Of a DNA stretch of 64,000 bases, positions 47,056 through 57,314 are shown piece after piece (the stretch's first letter is position 1; each line of letters begins with the position of its first letter). The notes under the pieces are model-generated. The model ran no database searches, had not been told where the DNA came from, and was given only the letters and a program-made list of their open reading frames with translations. The position numbers were made by a program, and so were the translations under genes. The DNA comes from Aldrovandia affinis (lineage: Eukaryota > Chordata > Actinopteri > Notacanthiformes > Halosauridae), in contig JAINUG010000309.1 of the NCBI GenBank assembly GCA_029706075.1, forward strand, positions 400,001-464,000, given 5' to 3'.

Positions 47056-47063
47056 TGACGTCA
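47056..47063. promoter_or_regulatory. Consensus CRE in the putative rrp36 promoter
   Basis: TGACGTCA, a perfect palindromic CRE/ATF site, lies about 105 bp upstream of the candidate noncoding exon's donor, where a core promoter would be expected. Binding is inferred from the motif only. Confidence 0.5.
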
Positions 47064-47660
47064 GAGCTATATTTTATCTGTACGACAGGAGGCGCTGCTG
47101 TAAAGGGATATCAATCCATTTGTAATCGTCTTGTAAACCAGTGGTGATTTTAGACCCTTTTTTATTTTCTAAAAAACATTTTTACTTAACATCTATTTTA
47201 AAAAATACCACAGATAGAGAGAGAGTGGGTATTTCAATTTTGAGAGCGACCACCATTGTGGTGTTTTTGTTTTGGGGGAATGTAACAGTAAATTCATTAC
47301 AAATGTAGGCTTGTGTTTGCACGTGTACGTCTCACATTCTCATTGGGGGCTGAGCGCCCCCTAAAGGTCACATCCTACAATCGCCCTGGTGTAAACGAAT
47401 ACAAAAGCAAGCGGAACCCGTGTTATACATTTGTGTGTACGAGAATAAACACACCGCACTCCAAGACGATCCTGACGTCACGCCATTCAGTCAGTAGCCA
47501 AATCAGGAAATACAGAATAACGCTCGCGCACTTATGCGCATGCTCCGATGAAAAAGTGATCGTTTTATTTAACCACGTGACGGTTAACCCTTCGATCCAC
47601 AGGTCTTCATGAGAACACAATATGTGTGAAACACGTAAAAGACGAAAAACAGGACAATGT
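47064..47660. other. Intergenic spacer between npas4-type gene and rrp36
   Basis: Low-repeat sequence. Short open frames are present without recognised domains. Confidence 0.4.
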
Positions 47661-48722
47661 ATTTTATGTGTTCGACATTTAGATGATTTATTTCATTTGC
47701 AGTAGAAAAATACAAAATAAAAAGCTAATACAGGTATGAAATAACACAATGACACAATAACCTTTATATACATATTACATTAACCCCAGAGAGACATAAA
47801 CAATCACAGCCAGAACTTTTAATGCAGCTCGACTCACATCACAGCTTTATGGTAAACTTTAACAGTTTAAACTTTTAACAGTTTCTGACCGTTCACATTC
47901 TGCAGTATAGTTACACTGGCCTCTAGTACAATGCAAAGTGTGTGTATTCCAGTAATGTTTTCAAAAAGGCACAAAAAACCCCTCTGATTTCCAGTTAGAT
48001 GACTAATGTTAATAAATAAACTAAATTCTCTCGACGTGAAACTTTTCAAAAGTGGCACCTCACAGTTGCAACAGCTTTGCGTGTGAAATGCCAGAGGTAG
48101 TTAAGTCACCGATAATTCATTTTTATTGGCAGATTGTCAAACATGCCCGATCTTGTGATGAAAGAGTAGAGCACAGCGTATTGTGGATATTCTCAGTTGG
48201 GCGTTCTTCCATTAGTGAGCGACCTCTTCGATGCTCAGAGAAGCTACACAACACATTAAGAGATCGGCAGACATTTCTCACTCATTTTACAGAGTAGGTC
48301 AGACATCTGAAGCTTACAGTGTAAATACGACCTGGCTCATAAAGAACCATTTATAATATCAATAACAATAATAATAATTTCATAAGAAGCACCAATACAG
48401 AAAACACAATATGGTAAGCAAGAATACTAAATATATGAAAATATCTTAATATGCAAATGCTTCGATAAATTCAGCTACCCCAACAGGTTTGGTCAGGCAA
48501 ACGCTAAGCTTAATAGACCATATTTAGAGCTCGATAAGAAAGCAGTCTTTCCCCATTATTCTCCTTGCCTGTGATAATTCTGCGTTTTAAGGGCAGAAAA
48601 CCGTGCCTTCTTAAGCAGTGATTTGTGCTTAACACACACAGTGTCCAGCAACAGCTGATTGTCCAGGTTGCCATGACAATATGCCATACAAAGGTTGAGA
48701 TGCAGTAAGTCATAGACTTAGT
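47660..48722 (-). other. Probable 3' untranslated region of the NPAS4-type gene
   Basis: It runs from the stop codon (48725-48723) to just beyond an AATAAA at 47692-47687 on the minus strand. It is AT-rich with several ATTTA motifs, as is common for rapidly turned-over transcription factor mRNAs. The cleavage site near 47665 is inferred. Confidence 0.55.
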
Positions 48723-51700
48723 TCAGTACGTGGATTCTGCACAATGTCCGTCTGCAACGACAGGAAGGAGAATTACATGAGAACTGGATATAAAAACACT
48801 TACTGCTGTGCCTGTGTGTGTGTGTACATCCATGTGTGTCTGTGTGTGTGTGTGTGCATGCATATGTGAGTGTGTGTGTTTGCATATATGTGTTTGTGTG
48901 TGTGTGTGTTTGCATATGTGTGTTTGTGTGTGTGTACATCCATGTGTTTGTGTGTGTGCATGTGTACATCTGTGTAAGTGTGTGTGTATTTGCACATGTG
49001 TGTGTGTCTGTGTGTGTGTGGGCGTGCATACATATGTGTGTGTGCGTGTGAGTGTGTGTGTGTGTGTGTGTGTGCGTGTGCGTATGAGTGTGTGCATGTG
49101 TGTGTGTTTATTTGTCTGCACATGATGCACTCCGTAGTCACACATGAGTGTATCTGAGTGTAAGGTTACCTTGCTGGAGGTCCCTGTGCAGGAAGTGGGT
49201 GAGTTGATTCAACTCGATGTTCTCCTGGAGTCCAGACGGGCCCAGAGCGGAGGCAGGGAGGACCTGCCCGTGAGACAGCCCGTCCAGCAGGGCGGCGAAG
49301 GAGAGTCCGGCCCCCTCCAGGCCCCCGGGCCCGCGGGTCACCTGTGAGCAGAACCTGCCCATGGGGCCCGAGCCGTCCGGAGCCCGCTCCAGATCCTTCA
49401 GGATGCTGTCGATCACGGCCTCGTCCAGGAGCAGCTCGGGTTTGAGCGGCTGGCGGGCGGGGCGGGGCCAGGTGAAGGCTGGGGGGGCGGGTCGTCGGGG
49501 GGGAAGGGGGTCTTGTTGCCGGGAGCGCCCGTGGAGCGGTACATGTCGAAGCTGCTGGCCAGAGAGGAGATCTGGCGCGCCAGAACGCTGATCTCCTCCC
49601 GCTCCCTCTCGCTGTAGGGGACCGGGGTCTCCCGGGGCGCGGGGCAGGGGTCGGGGGTGGGGGGGGGCAGGTAGGGCGGGGCGGCGCCAGGGGGGCGGGC
49701 GAGGGTCTCGGGGTGGAACGCTCGGTCCGACAGCCCCTCGCACGCGCCCGGCGGCGGAAGGAGGCCGGGGACCAATCGGGTGTCGGCGGGGCGGGGCGGG
49801 AGATCGTACGAGGGGGAGGGGGAGGGGCTGGGGTTCGAGGCCCGGCCTGACGCCATGGCGACGTCACTCAGATGGAGGTCGTGTCCTGGGGGCGGCGTGG
49901 CTCGGAGGGGGGGTCAGGGTACGAGAGGTACGAGGGGGGCAGCAGGCCCCCGGGGAAGCAGCACACGTCCAGGAGGAAGTTGGGATCGGGCACTTCCTGT
50001 CGCGGCGGAGGGGAGCAGGGTGGGGCGGAGGACAGCGCCCCCTTCAGGTCGGCCAGGAGGCGCTACCGTCGCAGGCCTGGCCGCTCAGGTCCGCGTGGGA
50101 CGGGTCCGGGTCTGGGTCGGGTTCTGAGAGCCTGCGGGCCTTGGGTCGGGCGCTCAGACCGCTGGGCGAACTCCGCCTCTTCAGGCCCGTGACGGCGTTG
50201 TCACGGTGGGGGGCGTGGGGGCGGTGGGGGACCGGGGGGGTCTCTGGAGGGGGGGGGGCAGTTTTGGGGGCCCGGGACATCGGTGTAGATTCTCTGCCTC
50301 AGGAACTTGGCCTCGGTGTCACTGTGAAAAGGGTTCGAGGAGAAGGTCTGTCAGAGACTCTGATCTCAGCGGTACTGAGGCGGTATGGGACAGGCTGTTA
50401 TCGGGGTGTGGGGCGGGTTAGAACCTCTGTACCTGATGATGTAGTTGGAGCAGCTCACACTCCGATTCCCAGAATCCTTTGTGGCTCGAATATACAGACA
50501 CTTCCAGGTGAGATCCTGGCACTGCAGCCTCAACACCATCTCCACCAACGTCCTCTCATCCCCCTGCACTGTGGATCACACACACACCTCAACATTATTA
50601 CACTGGATCACACAAACACCTCAACACCATCTCCACCAACGTCCTCTCATCCCCCTGCACTGTGGATCACACAAACACCTCAACATCACCCACTGTGGAT
50701 CACACAAACATCTCAACATCACCCACTGTGGATCACACAAACACCTCAACATTATTACACTGGATCACACAAACACCTCAACATCACCCACTGTGGATCA
50801 CACAAACACCTCAACATCACCCACTGTGGATCACACAAACACCTCAACATCACCCACTGTGGATCACACAAACACCTCAACATTATCCCCACTGTGGATC
50901 ACACAAACACCTCAACATTATTACACTGGATCACACACACACCTCAACATCACCCACTGTGGATCACACAAACACCTCAACATCTCCCACTGTGGATCAC
51001 ACAAACACCTCAACATTATCCCCACTGTGGATCACACAAACACCTCAACATTATCCCCACTGTGGACCACACAAACACCTCAACATCACCCCACTGTGGA
51101 CCACACAAACACCTGAACATTATCCCCACTGTGGATCACACAAACACCTCAACATTATCCCCACTGTGGATCACACAAACACCTCAACATTATTACTCTG
51201 TGGATCACACAAACACCTCAACATCACCCACTGTGGATCACACAAACACCTCAACATTATCCCCACTGTGGATCACACAAACACCTGAACATTATTACAC
51301 TGTGGATCACACAAACACCTCAACATCACCCACTGTGGATCACACAAACACTTCAACATTATCCCCACTGTGGATCACACAAACACCTCAACATCACCCA
51401 CTGTGGATCACACAAACACCTCAACATCACCCACTGTGGATCACACACACACCTCAACATCACCCACTGTGGATCACACAAACACCTCAACATTATCCCC
51501 ACTGTGGATCACACAAACACCTCAACATTATAATCATAATTTATATTCTTTATTGCCATGTTACACAAGGAAATTGGAATGTGTCTTTTTCTGCATATCT
51601 CTCCTAAGAGAAGTCAGAGCGCAGGGTCAGCCATAGTACAGCACCCTGGAGCAGTTTAGGGGTTCAGTGCCTTGCTCAAGGGCACTTCAGCAGTGCCCCA

Positions 51701-54700
51701 GGAAGTGAACCAGCATTCGTCTGGACCAAATTAAGAGCCACAAACTTCCAAGCAGAAGCAAATGTTACGTGTGACTGACTCTGTCATTCATGTGTGGGTT
51801 GGGATGAAACATTTTCAAATATGTACAGTTGGTAAAATAATTAGTCACAATGTTACACAAATAAGAACATAAGAATACATAATGATGAGAAGTTCAGCCC
51901 ATCTAGGCTCATCATGTCCTAATCTAAAGAGTATCTAGTACTGCATCTAGCCTGGACTTGAATAGCCCAAGTGTTTCTGCCTCTACTACCCGACCTTGCA
52001 AGCTGTTCCAGGCATTGACAACTCTCTTTGTAAAGAAAAACGTCCTAATATCCGTGTGGAATTGGCCTTTAACTAAGGTAAATGTAAAAGATCTTCTCAA
52101 ACGCTCCTTCTCAGACACGTATGGACGGTTTACTCACGCAGAATCCTGTGTGCCTCCGCAGCTAAAGCTAGATCCTCTGGGTGGAGCAGGCTGTACCAGG
52201 ATCGGCCAATCAGGTCCTCCGCTGAGTAGCCAAGGTAAAATGGCGCACTAGAAAGACAGGTAAAAAAAGGTTAAAAAAGGTTAAAAAATGGCAAAGACTT
52301 CACCAGGCAGCCAAGAGATTGCCTGCAACCAAACGTGGCACACTTTGTGTGTCACATTTTATTAATATCATATTTTATTCTAATATTCTATTTTATTTGT
52401 AATATTCACTATGTATGTACTGTATGGTTAAGAACTTTTTAACTTTTTATAAATATTTTAATAGTTTAAAATACCCTCACCCTCCCCCTCCCTCAGGAGC
52501 GGACAGACACATTCCGCCCCGATCGGGGCTGATGGCCAGGGCCGGTCTGGTAGAGACGGGTTTCAAACCACGTCCCTGACAGGCAGCGCACACTCGTACA
52601 GGACCAGCCAAGACACGGTGCGTTAGACCGCTACGCTATCCACCAGCCCCTCTTTTATTTTTTGATAGATTCTTTTTTTCTTTACTAGTTTATTTGGGGC
52701 AGGTGTTGGAAATGAGCCTGTGGCTATAAACACTTGATGCTTGTTTTTTAAACATTCCAACAATGCTTTTTCCATGTCTCTGATAAATACATAAACAGCA
52801 TCATAATGTGAGTGAATGTTCACGTGGCGCTGGCCTTACCTGTGGGACAGGTGTGTGAGGGTCATGTCGGGGTGGTGAGTGCTTCTGAAGTGCTGGCTGA
52901 TGCAGTGCAGGTCTCCGTCTCTCCTCCTGTTCACCGTGGGAGTGCAGAGCGCCACAAAAGCCCGTTCCGCCCCCGGGTCCGACAGAGAGGACTGTGGGAG
53001 GGTTTGGAAGCGGCCCGTGACCAGCATGGTGCAGTTACCCCCGTGGCGGAGCCGGAAGGTCTTGGACGTCTGCATCCGACAGACGAACCCTTTCTCTGGG
53101 AGAGCGGAGGAAGAGCGTGTCACTAACGCCACCCCGCCATCCCACAGTGGCGATGAATAAACACATCACATCACTGGCGTTTAGCAGACGCTCTTATCCA
53201 GAGCGACTTACACAGTCTACATTTCTTTACATACAATCCATTTATACAGCTGGATATTTTACTGAAGCAATTCAGGTTAAGTACCTTTAGCTCAAGGGTA
53301 CAACAGCAGTGCCCCCACCTGGGAATCAAACCTGCAACCTCTTACAAGCCCAGTTCCTTAACCACTATGCTAACACTGCCGCCCATAATGACAAGGACAG
53401 ATAGGGACGCCTCCACCCACATCATTCATTCAGTTCAGCCACATGTACATTATGGTATCTTATCTTATTTTTATAAACAAATAAACCATTTACTACTACT
53501 ACTACTATTCATAAGAAACCTTTTCACTATTTTACTTGTGTGGCTAAGCTACTGCCACATTTGTGTGTCACAACAAAAAATGGTTCCTTCTGACAAAAGG
53601 ATGTCAGCTGACTATACAGACACACCCTTATCTACGTATCGATCTCCCGATCAGGTCAGGGAAACACAAACCACAGTAAATAAACAACACAAGTGTAAAT
53701 AAACACTGTGATTGAGATTTAGCAAGATTTTGAGCCAAAAATTGGCACTAGTGTCTATTATTTTGATTGATGAGTTAACAATGAAGTTTGTTCTGTGCTT
53801 GGGTAACATTCTATAGGAGTTCGATTGATAAATGAAGTTTGTTCTGTGCTTGGGTAATATTCTTTAGGAGCTCGATTGATAAATGAAGTTTGTTCTGTGC
53901 TTGGGTAATATTCTTTAGGAGCTCGATTGATAAATGAAGTTTGTTCTGTGCTTGGGTAATATTCTTTAGGAGCTCGATTGATAAATGAGTTTGTTCTGTG
54001 CTTGGGTAATATTCTTGATTGATAATTGTATTTCTGCTCTTACCTGCTGCTGGTGAGCTGTCAGATTCCAGGTGAGATCTCACCATGTCCACATCCCTTC
54101 TCTCCACCATGTCGTAGAAACTGTCTCCCTGAAGCAGCTCCACCTACAGAGAGAAACATGTGAAGGTGGCTTTATGAGAATTACATTTGCAACAAAACTT
54201 TCATATCACAATAATTACATGAATATATCAGAAAAAATAATATATATATATTTTATATAAGGATGCATAATGACAAGAACGGACCGTTCAGCCCATGTAG
54301 GACCATAATTTACCTGCAGTCTAGAGGGTATCCAGCACTGCGTAGAGCCTGGACTTAAACACCTGTTTCTCTTCCAATTTAGTGGCCAATTATACCCTCT
54401 ATTTCTTTTGATTCGCCCTCCCCACACGAGTCCACCACCTGTCACTACAGGGCAAGCTAATTCCCAGAGGCCGATGATGATCCGCCTCCTCCGAGACAGA
54501 ACTCACCCACCTACTTTCTAGAGACACCCTTCCTGCTCCTCGGCGAGCTTGTGCCAGCTCACGGACCCCCCCCGCCCCCAATCAGGGCTGACGACCAGGG
54601 CTGGTCTGACATAGTCGGTGGTGTGATTTTAAAACGATCGTGGTGTGATTCTGAAGCGATGGTGTGCGTGGGGAACACTGACCATGGAGGAGCCCAGGTA

Positions 54701-55449
54701 GTCGCTCACGTTCTCGGAGACGCAGATCAGCTTCCCGTCCCGGGTCATGGCCACGACAAACCCCGGCAGGGCCTGCAGGAACTGCCCCTGGGGCACCGAG
54801 GAGCCAGCTCCCTCCGACCGCAGCGCTGAGAGACACAAACACCAGAGCATATCAGCACTGAGAGACACAAACACCACAGCATATCAGCGCTGAGAGACAC
54901 AAACACCAGAGCATATCAGCGCTGAGAGACACAAACACCAGAGCATATCAGCGCAGCCACAACGCACAGCCCAGCTACAGCCCACAGCCCAGCTCAGCCA
55001 CAGCCCAGCTCAGCCCACAGCCCAGCCCACAGCCCAGCTCAGCCCACAGCCCAGCTCAGCCCACAGCCCAGCTCAGCCCACAGCCCAGCTCAGCCCACAG
55101 CCCAGCGCAACCACAGCCCAGCCCAGCCCAGCCACAACACCGTTAGAGCAGGATCCTCCAATCACGATCCTCCTGGGCCAAGCACTGCTGATTTTTTTAT
55201 ATATATTTTTTAAGAATTTGTTTCTGATTTTGTACATATTTATATTTACACTAATTTTATTCCCCATTCTTTCCAAATGTAGCGGGTGAGCTCTGGTACG
55301 TGAGCGTACGCTGCAGAGAGTGGCGTGCATAAGAGTGTGATTAGTTCCCAGAGTTAGAGACTTGAGTCTTTAGCTCAGCGGGCTAAATCGATCTCTTGTC
55401 GCGTCGAGATCCTCGGTTCGAAACTCGCTGTAGCCAGAACCAACTCCGT

Positions 55450-55481
<32 letters not shown>

Positions 55482-56604
55482 CGGTGCATTGATGCTGACT
55501 TGATTTCCTTTCGCCTCCTCTCCTGTCGACCAGGCCGACCACATGAGTGCCTTTCGAGGCAGAAATCCGTTCATCTAACGAAGTCAAGCACTGGTACATA
55601 TTCTCAACCGTTCACTGGTGAAGGGAAGATGTGTCAGGTGAGCCTGCGTGGGCGTACCTGTGTCCGGTGAGCCTGCGTGGGCGTACCTGTGTCAGGTGAG
55701 CCTGCGTGGGCGTACCTGTGTCAGGTGAGCCTGTGTGGGCGTACCTGTGTCAGGTGAGCCTGCGTGGGCGTACCTGTGAAGAAGACGGACTTCCTGATGT
55801 AGGTGCAGATGGCGGCCATGGAGTGCAGGTAGGAGAGGCGCTCCTGGTCCTCCGGGGAGATGGGCAGCAGGGAGCGCATGCTCCGGATCTCCGCGTTGAT
55901 GTGATCCCGCCGCGCCTTCGAGGCGCCTTTCGTGGACCTGCGCGACACCGAGGCACAGGGGTCAGGGGTCACCGCACGTGTGCAGAACAGTGCACACAGA
56001 ACCACGCTCTACCAACTGAGACACACAGAACCACGCTCTACCTACTGAGCCACACAGAACCACGCTCTACCTACTGAGACACACAGAACCACGCTCTACC
56101 TACTGAGCCACACAGAACCACGCTCTACCTACTGAGACACACAGAACCATGCTCTACCTACTGAGCCACACAGAACCACGCTCTACCTACTGAGCCACAC
56201 AGAACCACACTCTACCTACTGAGCCACACAGAACCATGCTCTACCTACTGAGCCACACAGAACCACGCTCTACCTACTGAGCCACACAGAACCACGCTCT
56301 ACCTACTGAGCCACACAGAACCACGCTCTACCTACTGAGACACACAGAACCACACTCTACCTACTGAGACACACAGAACCACGCTCTACCTACTGAGCCA
56401 CACAGAACCACGCTCTACCTACTGAGACACACAGAACCGCAAATATAAAAATAAATTACGCTACACACACAGGGCTATAACTGACCTGAATCTCTTGCAC
56501 GGGTCTTTCCTCCGGTCGACGCTCGCGCGGGTGTTGCCGGGAGACGAGCCGGGCGAGGATCCGCGGCACGCGCTCATCGGACTGGAGTCCCCGCACACGG
56601 TCAT
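48723..56604 (-). CDS. npas4l: NPAS4-family bHLH-PAS transcription factor, probably npas4l (cloche-type), 9 exons
   Basis: A nuclear transcription factor of the bHLH-PAS class. Coding exons (minus) are 56604-56486, 55937-55774, 54825-54683, 54143-54044, 53095-52840, 52247-52138, 50568-50433, 50321-49170 and 48751-48723, all GT-AG with matching phases. Residues about 40-95 are the bHLH ([20 protein letters not shown] then [20 protein letters not shown]). PAS-A lies at about 105-260 ([38 protein letters not shown]) and PAS-B at about 262-343 ([40 protein letters not shown]). A Pro-rich tail contains [19 protein letters not shown] and the end DGHCAESTY, both aligning with the NPAS4 C-terminus. 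The 39-residue N-terminal extension on its own exon, [11 protein letters not shown] and linkage to rrp36 make npas4l likelier than npas4a/b; that choice is inference. Exon 8 has four single-base frame breaks, three in G/C runs; corrected, the sum is 2211 nt (736 aa). Confidence 0.85.
48808..49125. repeat. (TG)n microsatellite in intron 8 of the NPAS4-type gene
   Basis: About 300 bp of imperfect TG repeat fills most of the 418-bp last intron. The open frames over it are artefacts, although one runs in frame into the true last exon. Confidence 0.95.
50528..51535 (-). repeat. 33-34 bp minisatellite derived from the exon 7 acceptor, intron 6
   Basis: About 28 units lie immediately upstream (on the minus strand) of exon 7. 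Each carries GTGTTTGTGTGATCCACAG followed by TG, the same as the real acceptor of exon 7 (TGATCCACAG then TGCAGG). The unit at 50619-50672 is an exact 54-bp copy of 50528-50581, i.e. the acceptor plus the first 41 nt of exon 7. The shorter units look like internally deleted versions of that copy (GATGTTGAGG versus GATGGTGTTGAGG). The 488-residue plus-strand frame here is a read-through of the repeat. Confidence 0.9.
51536..51845. other. Intron 6, possible retroposon end
   Basis: TTATATTCTTTATTGCCATG and ACACAAGGAAATTGGAATGT resemble a retroposon 3' end of the type at 62985. The remainder is plain intron sequence. Confidence 0.4.
51850..52120 (-). mobile_element. CR1-like LINE fragment in intron 6
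   Basis: The minus strand encodes [40 protein letters not shown] and [10 protein letters not shown], then GATGGGCTGAACTTCTCATC. It ends close to the exon 6 donor at 52138/52137. Confidence 0.8.
52490..52655 (-). mobile_element. SINE (family B), 5' half, in intron 5
   Basis: The minus strand head is GATAGCGTAGCGGTCTAACG, B-box-like GTGGTTTGAAACCCGTC and CAGCCCCGATCGGGG, then truncation. Confidence 0.8.
53165..53388 (-). mobile_element. SINE (family D), full length, in intron 4
   Basis: The minus strand runs from head GGTTAAGGAACTGGGCTTGT through B-box GGTTTGATTCCC, TTGTACCCTTGAGCTAAAGG and the tail AAGTCGCTCTGGATAAGAGC to GTCTGCTAAACGCC. Confidence 0.9.
53766..54026 (-). repeat. 51-bp minisatellite next to the exon 4 donor, intron 4
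   Basis: About five units share AAGTTTGTTCTGTGCTTGGG and AGCTCGATTGATAAATG (plus strand). The array starts about 18 nt inside the intron from the exon 4 donor (GCAGCAG then GTAAGAGC), without including the donor. Confidence 0.9.
54345..54620 (-). mobile_element. SINE (family B), body and tail, in intron 3
   Basis: The minus strand has CAGCCCTGATTGGGG near 54575-54590, the ATTAGCTTGCCCTGTAGTG body and GTATAATTGGCCACTAAATT at the 3' end. The tRNA head is lost. Confidence 0.75.
54821..54953 (-). repeat. 32-bp repeats carrying the exon 3 acceptor, intron 2
   Basis: Four units each read TGGTGTTTGTGTCTCTCAG then CGCT or TGCT on the minus strand. The unit at the exon is the true 3' splice site of exon 3 (CTCTCAG then CGCTGC). 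Confidence 0.9.
54955..55135. repeat. CAGCCCACAGCCCAGCTCAG repeat, intron 2
   Basis: Short imperfect 10-20 bp units follow directly on the acceptor-bearing array. Confidence 0.85.
55360..55610 (+). mobile_element. tRNA-like SINE (family E) in intron 2
   Basis: TTTAGCTCAGCGGGCTAAAT (A-box) and CCTCGGTTCGAAACTCGCTG (B-box) are spaced as in a tRNA gene, but the arms do not fold into a clean tRNA as far as I can judge by eye. A body and an (AC)n tract follow. Only one copy is in the window, so the SINE call is tentative. Confidence 0.5.
55631..55776 (-). repeat. 29-bp repeats carrying the exon 2 donor, intron 2
   Basis: Five units each read ACACAG then GTACGCCCACGCAGG on the minus strand. The unit abutting exon 2 is the genuine donor (TTCACAG then GTACGCC). 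Confidence 0.9.
55993..56440 (-). repeat. 29-bp SINE-head satellite filling intron 1
   Basis: About 15 units of the same 29-bp repeat as at 1-2335, same orientation (CTCAGTAGGTAGAGCGTGG on minus), occupy about 450 of the 548 bp of intron 1 of the NPAS4-type gene. No SINE body is attached. Confidence 0.95.
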
Positions 56605-56948
56605 CGTGCTCTCGCGAGGCGCAAAGCGGCGTGAAAACTACAATTAACGTTTAAATTGCTTCTGCGACAGTGTCCATCTGTCTGGAGAGTTACCGATTAT
56701 TTTCCGGAAAATGAAGTTGTTGTTTGTTTAGTTTTTCCCCCAAAATAGTTCAAATAGAATTTCAATCGTTCATCAAAACAGGACAAGCGCGCATCCTTTG
56801 AGTCAGCTCAAACATCAGATTTGGGATGAATCTCCGTTTCTTCCTCTGACCTGTTGAGAGTTATCTGCGATCTGCCGCCTCTGTCCCTCTCCTGTCTTTT
56901 ATAGTCCCGCAAGGAACACAACCTGACACCTCTGTTTAAAAACCGAGA

Positions 56949-56988
<40 letters not shown>

Positions 56989-57070
56989 CCAATGTAACTT
57001 GCTGTGACGCAATGAAGAGTGACGAGTTTTTAGGGATATTTTTGGTCACCGCGCTCTAAAAATAAGCCCC
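56605..57070 (-). promoter_or_regulatory. Promoter and 5' leader of the NPAS4-type gene
   Basis: A TATA box TATAAAAG lies on the minus strand at 56903-56896, placing the start near 56870 and a leader of about 265 nt before the ATG at 56604. Further upstream are a (GA)n tract (about 56955-56986), TGACGCAA (57005-57012, CRE/C/EBP-like) and CTAAAAATAA (57056-57065), a perfect MEF2 consensus. MEF2 and CREB inputs are known for mammalian Npas4; here they are only motif matches. Confidence 0.6.
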
Positions 57071-57310
57071 CAGTCAGTCTACCCCGGCGGGGCAGCGCTG
57101 GCATCCCTCACACGAAACTGACGTCTGGTCCTAATGAACTGCGGTGGCAGGCTGTGCTCGCTGCAAAGCTTGGCCGAAACAAACAAAAACACGGCCAGAC
57201 GAATCAAAACGGAGCCGTACGTGCATGTCAGTAATGTTTTATGTAATATCGGACATTTTTAGATTCTTTGGGCTTTTTATGCGCGGTAGAAATGGTATAG
57301 CCCCGGTCGC
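57071..57310. other. Upstream flank, no gene seen
   Basis: Low-repeat sequence. Confidence 0.4.
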
Positions 57311-57314
57311 TACA

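Noticed and set aside
48052-48297. An 81-residue plus-strand open frame
   Set aside because: It lies in the probable 3' untranslated region of the gene on the other strand and has no recognisable domain.
50433-50568. Using the nearer AG (after GTGCAG) as the exon 7 acceptor
   Set aside because: That choice gives a frame with an immediate stop after the exon 6 phase; the AG five bases earlier keeps the PAS-B frame.
50141-51607. A 488-residue open frame on the plus strand
   Set aside because: It is a read-through of the intron 6 minisatellite (repeated [11 protein letters not shown]-like peptide) on the strand opposite a well-supported gene.
55360-55445. A real tRNA gene
   Set aside because: A- and B-box-like motifs are present, but a clean cloverleaf is not apparent and extra sequence follows as in SINEs.
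48723-56604. Treating the NPAS4-type gene as a pseudogene
   Set aside because: All splice sites are canonical, phases agree, domain residues are intact, and the frame breaks lie in one GC-rich exon, mostly at homopolymers; sequence error is the simpler explanation.
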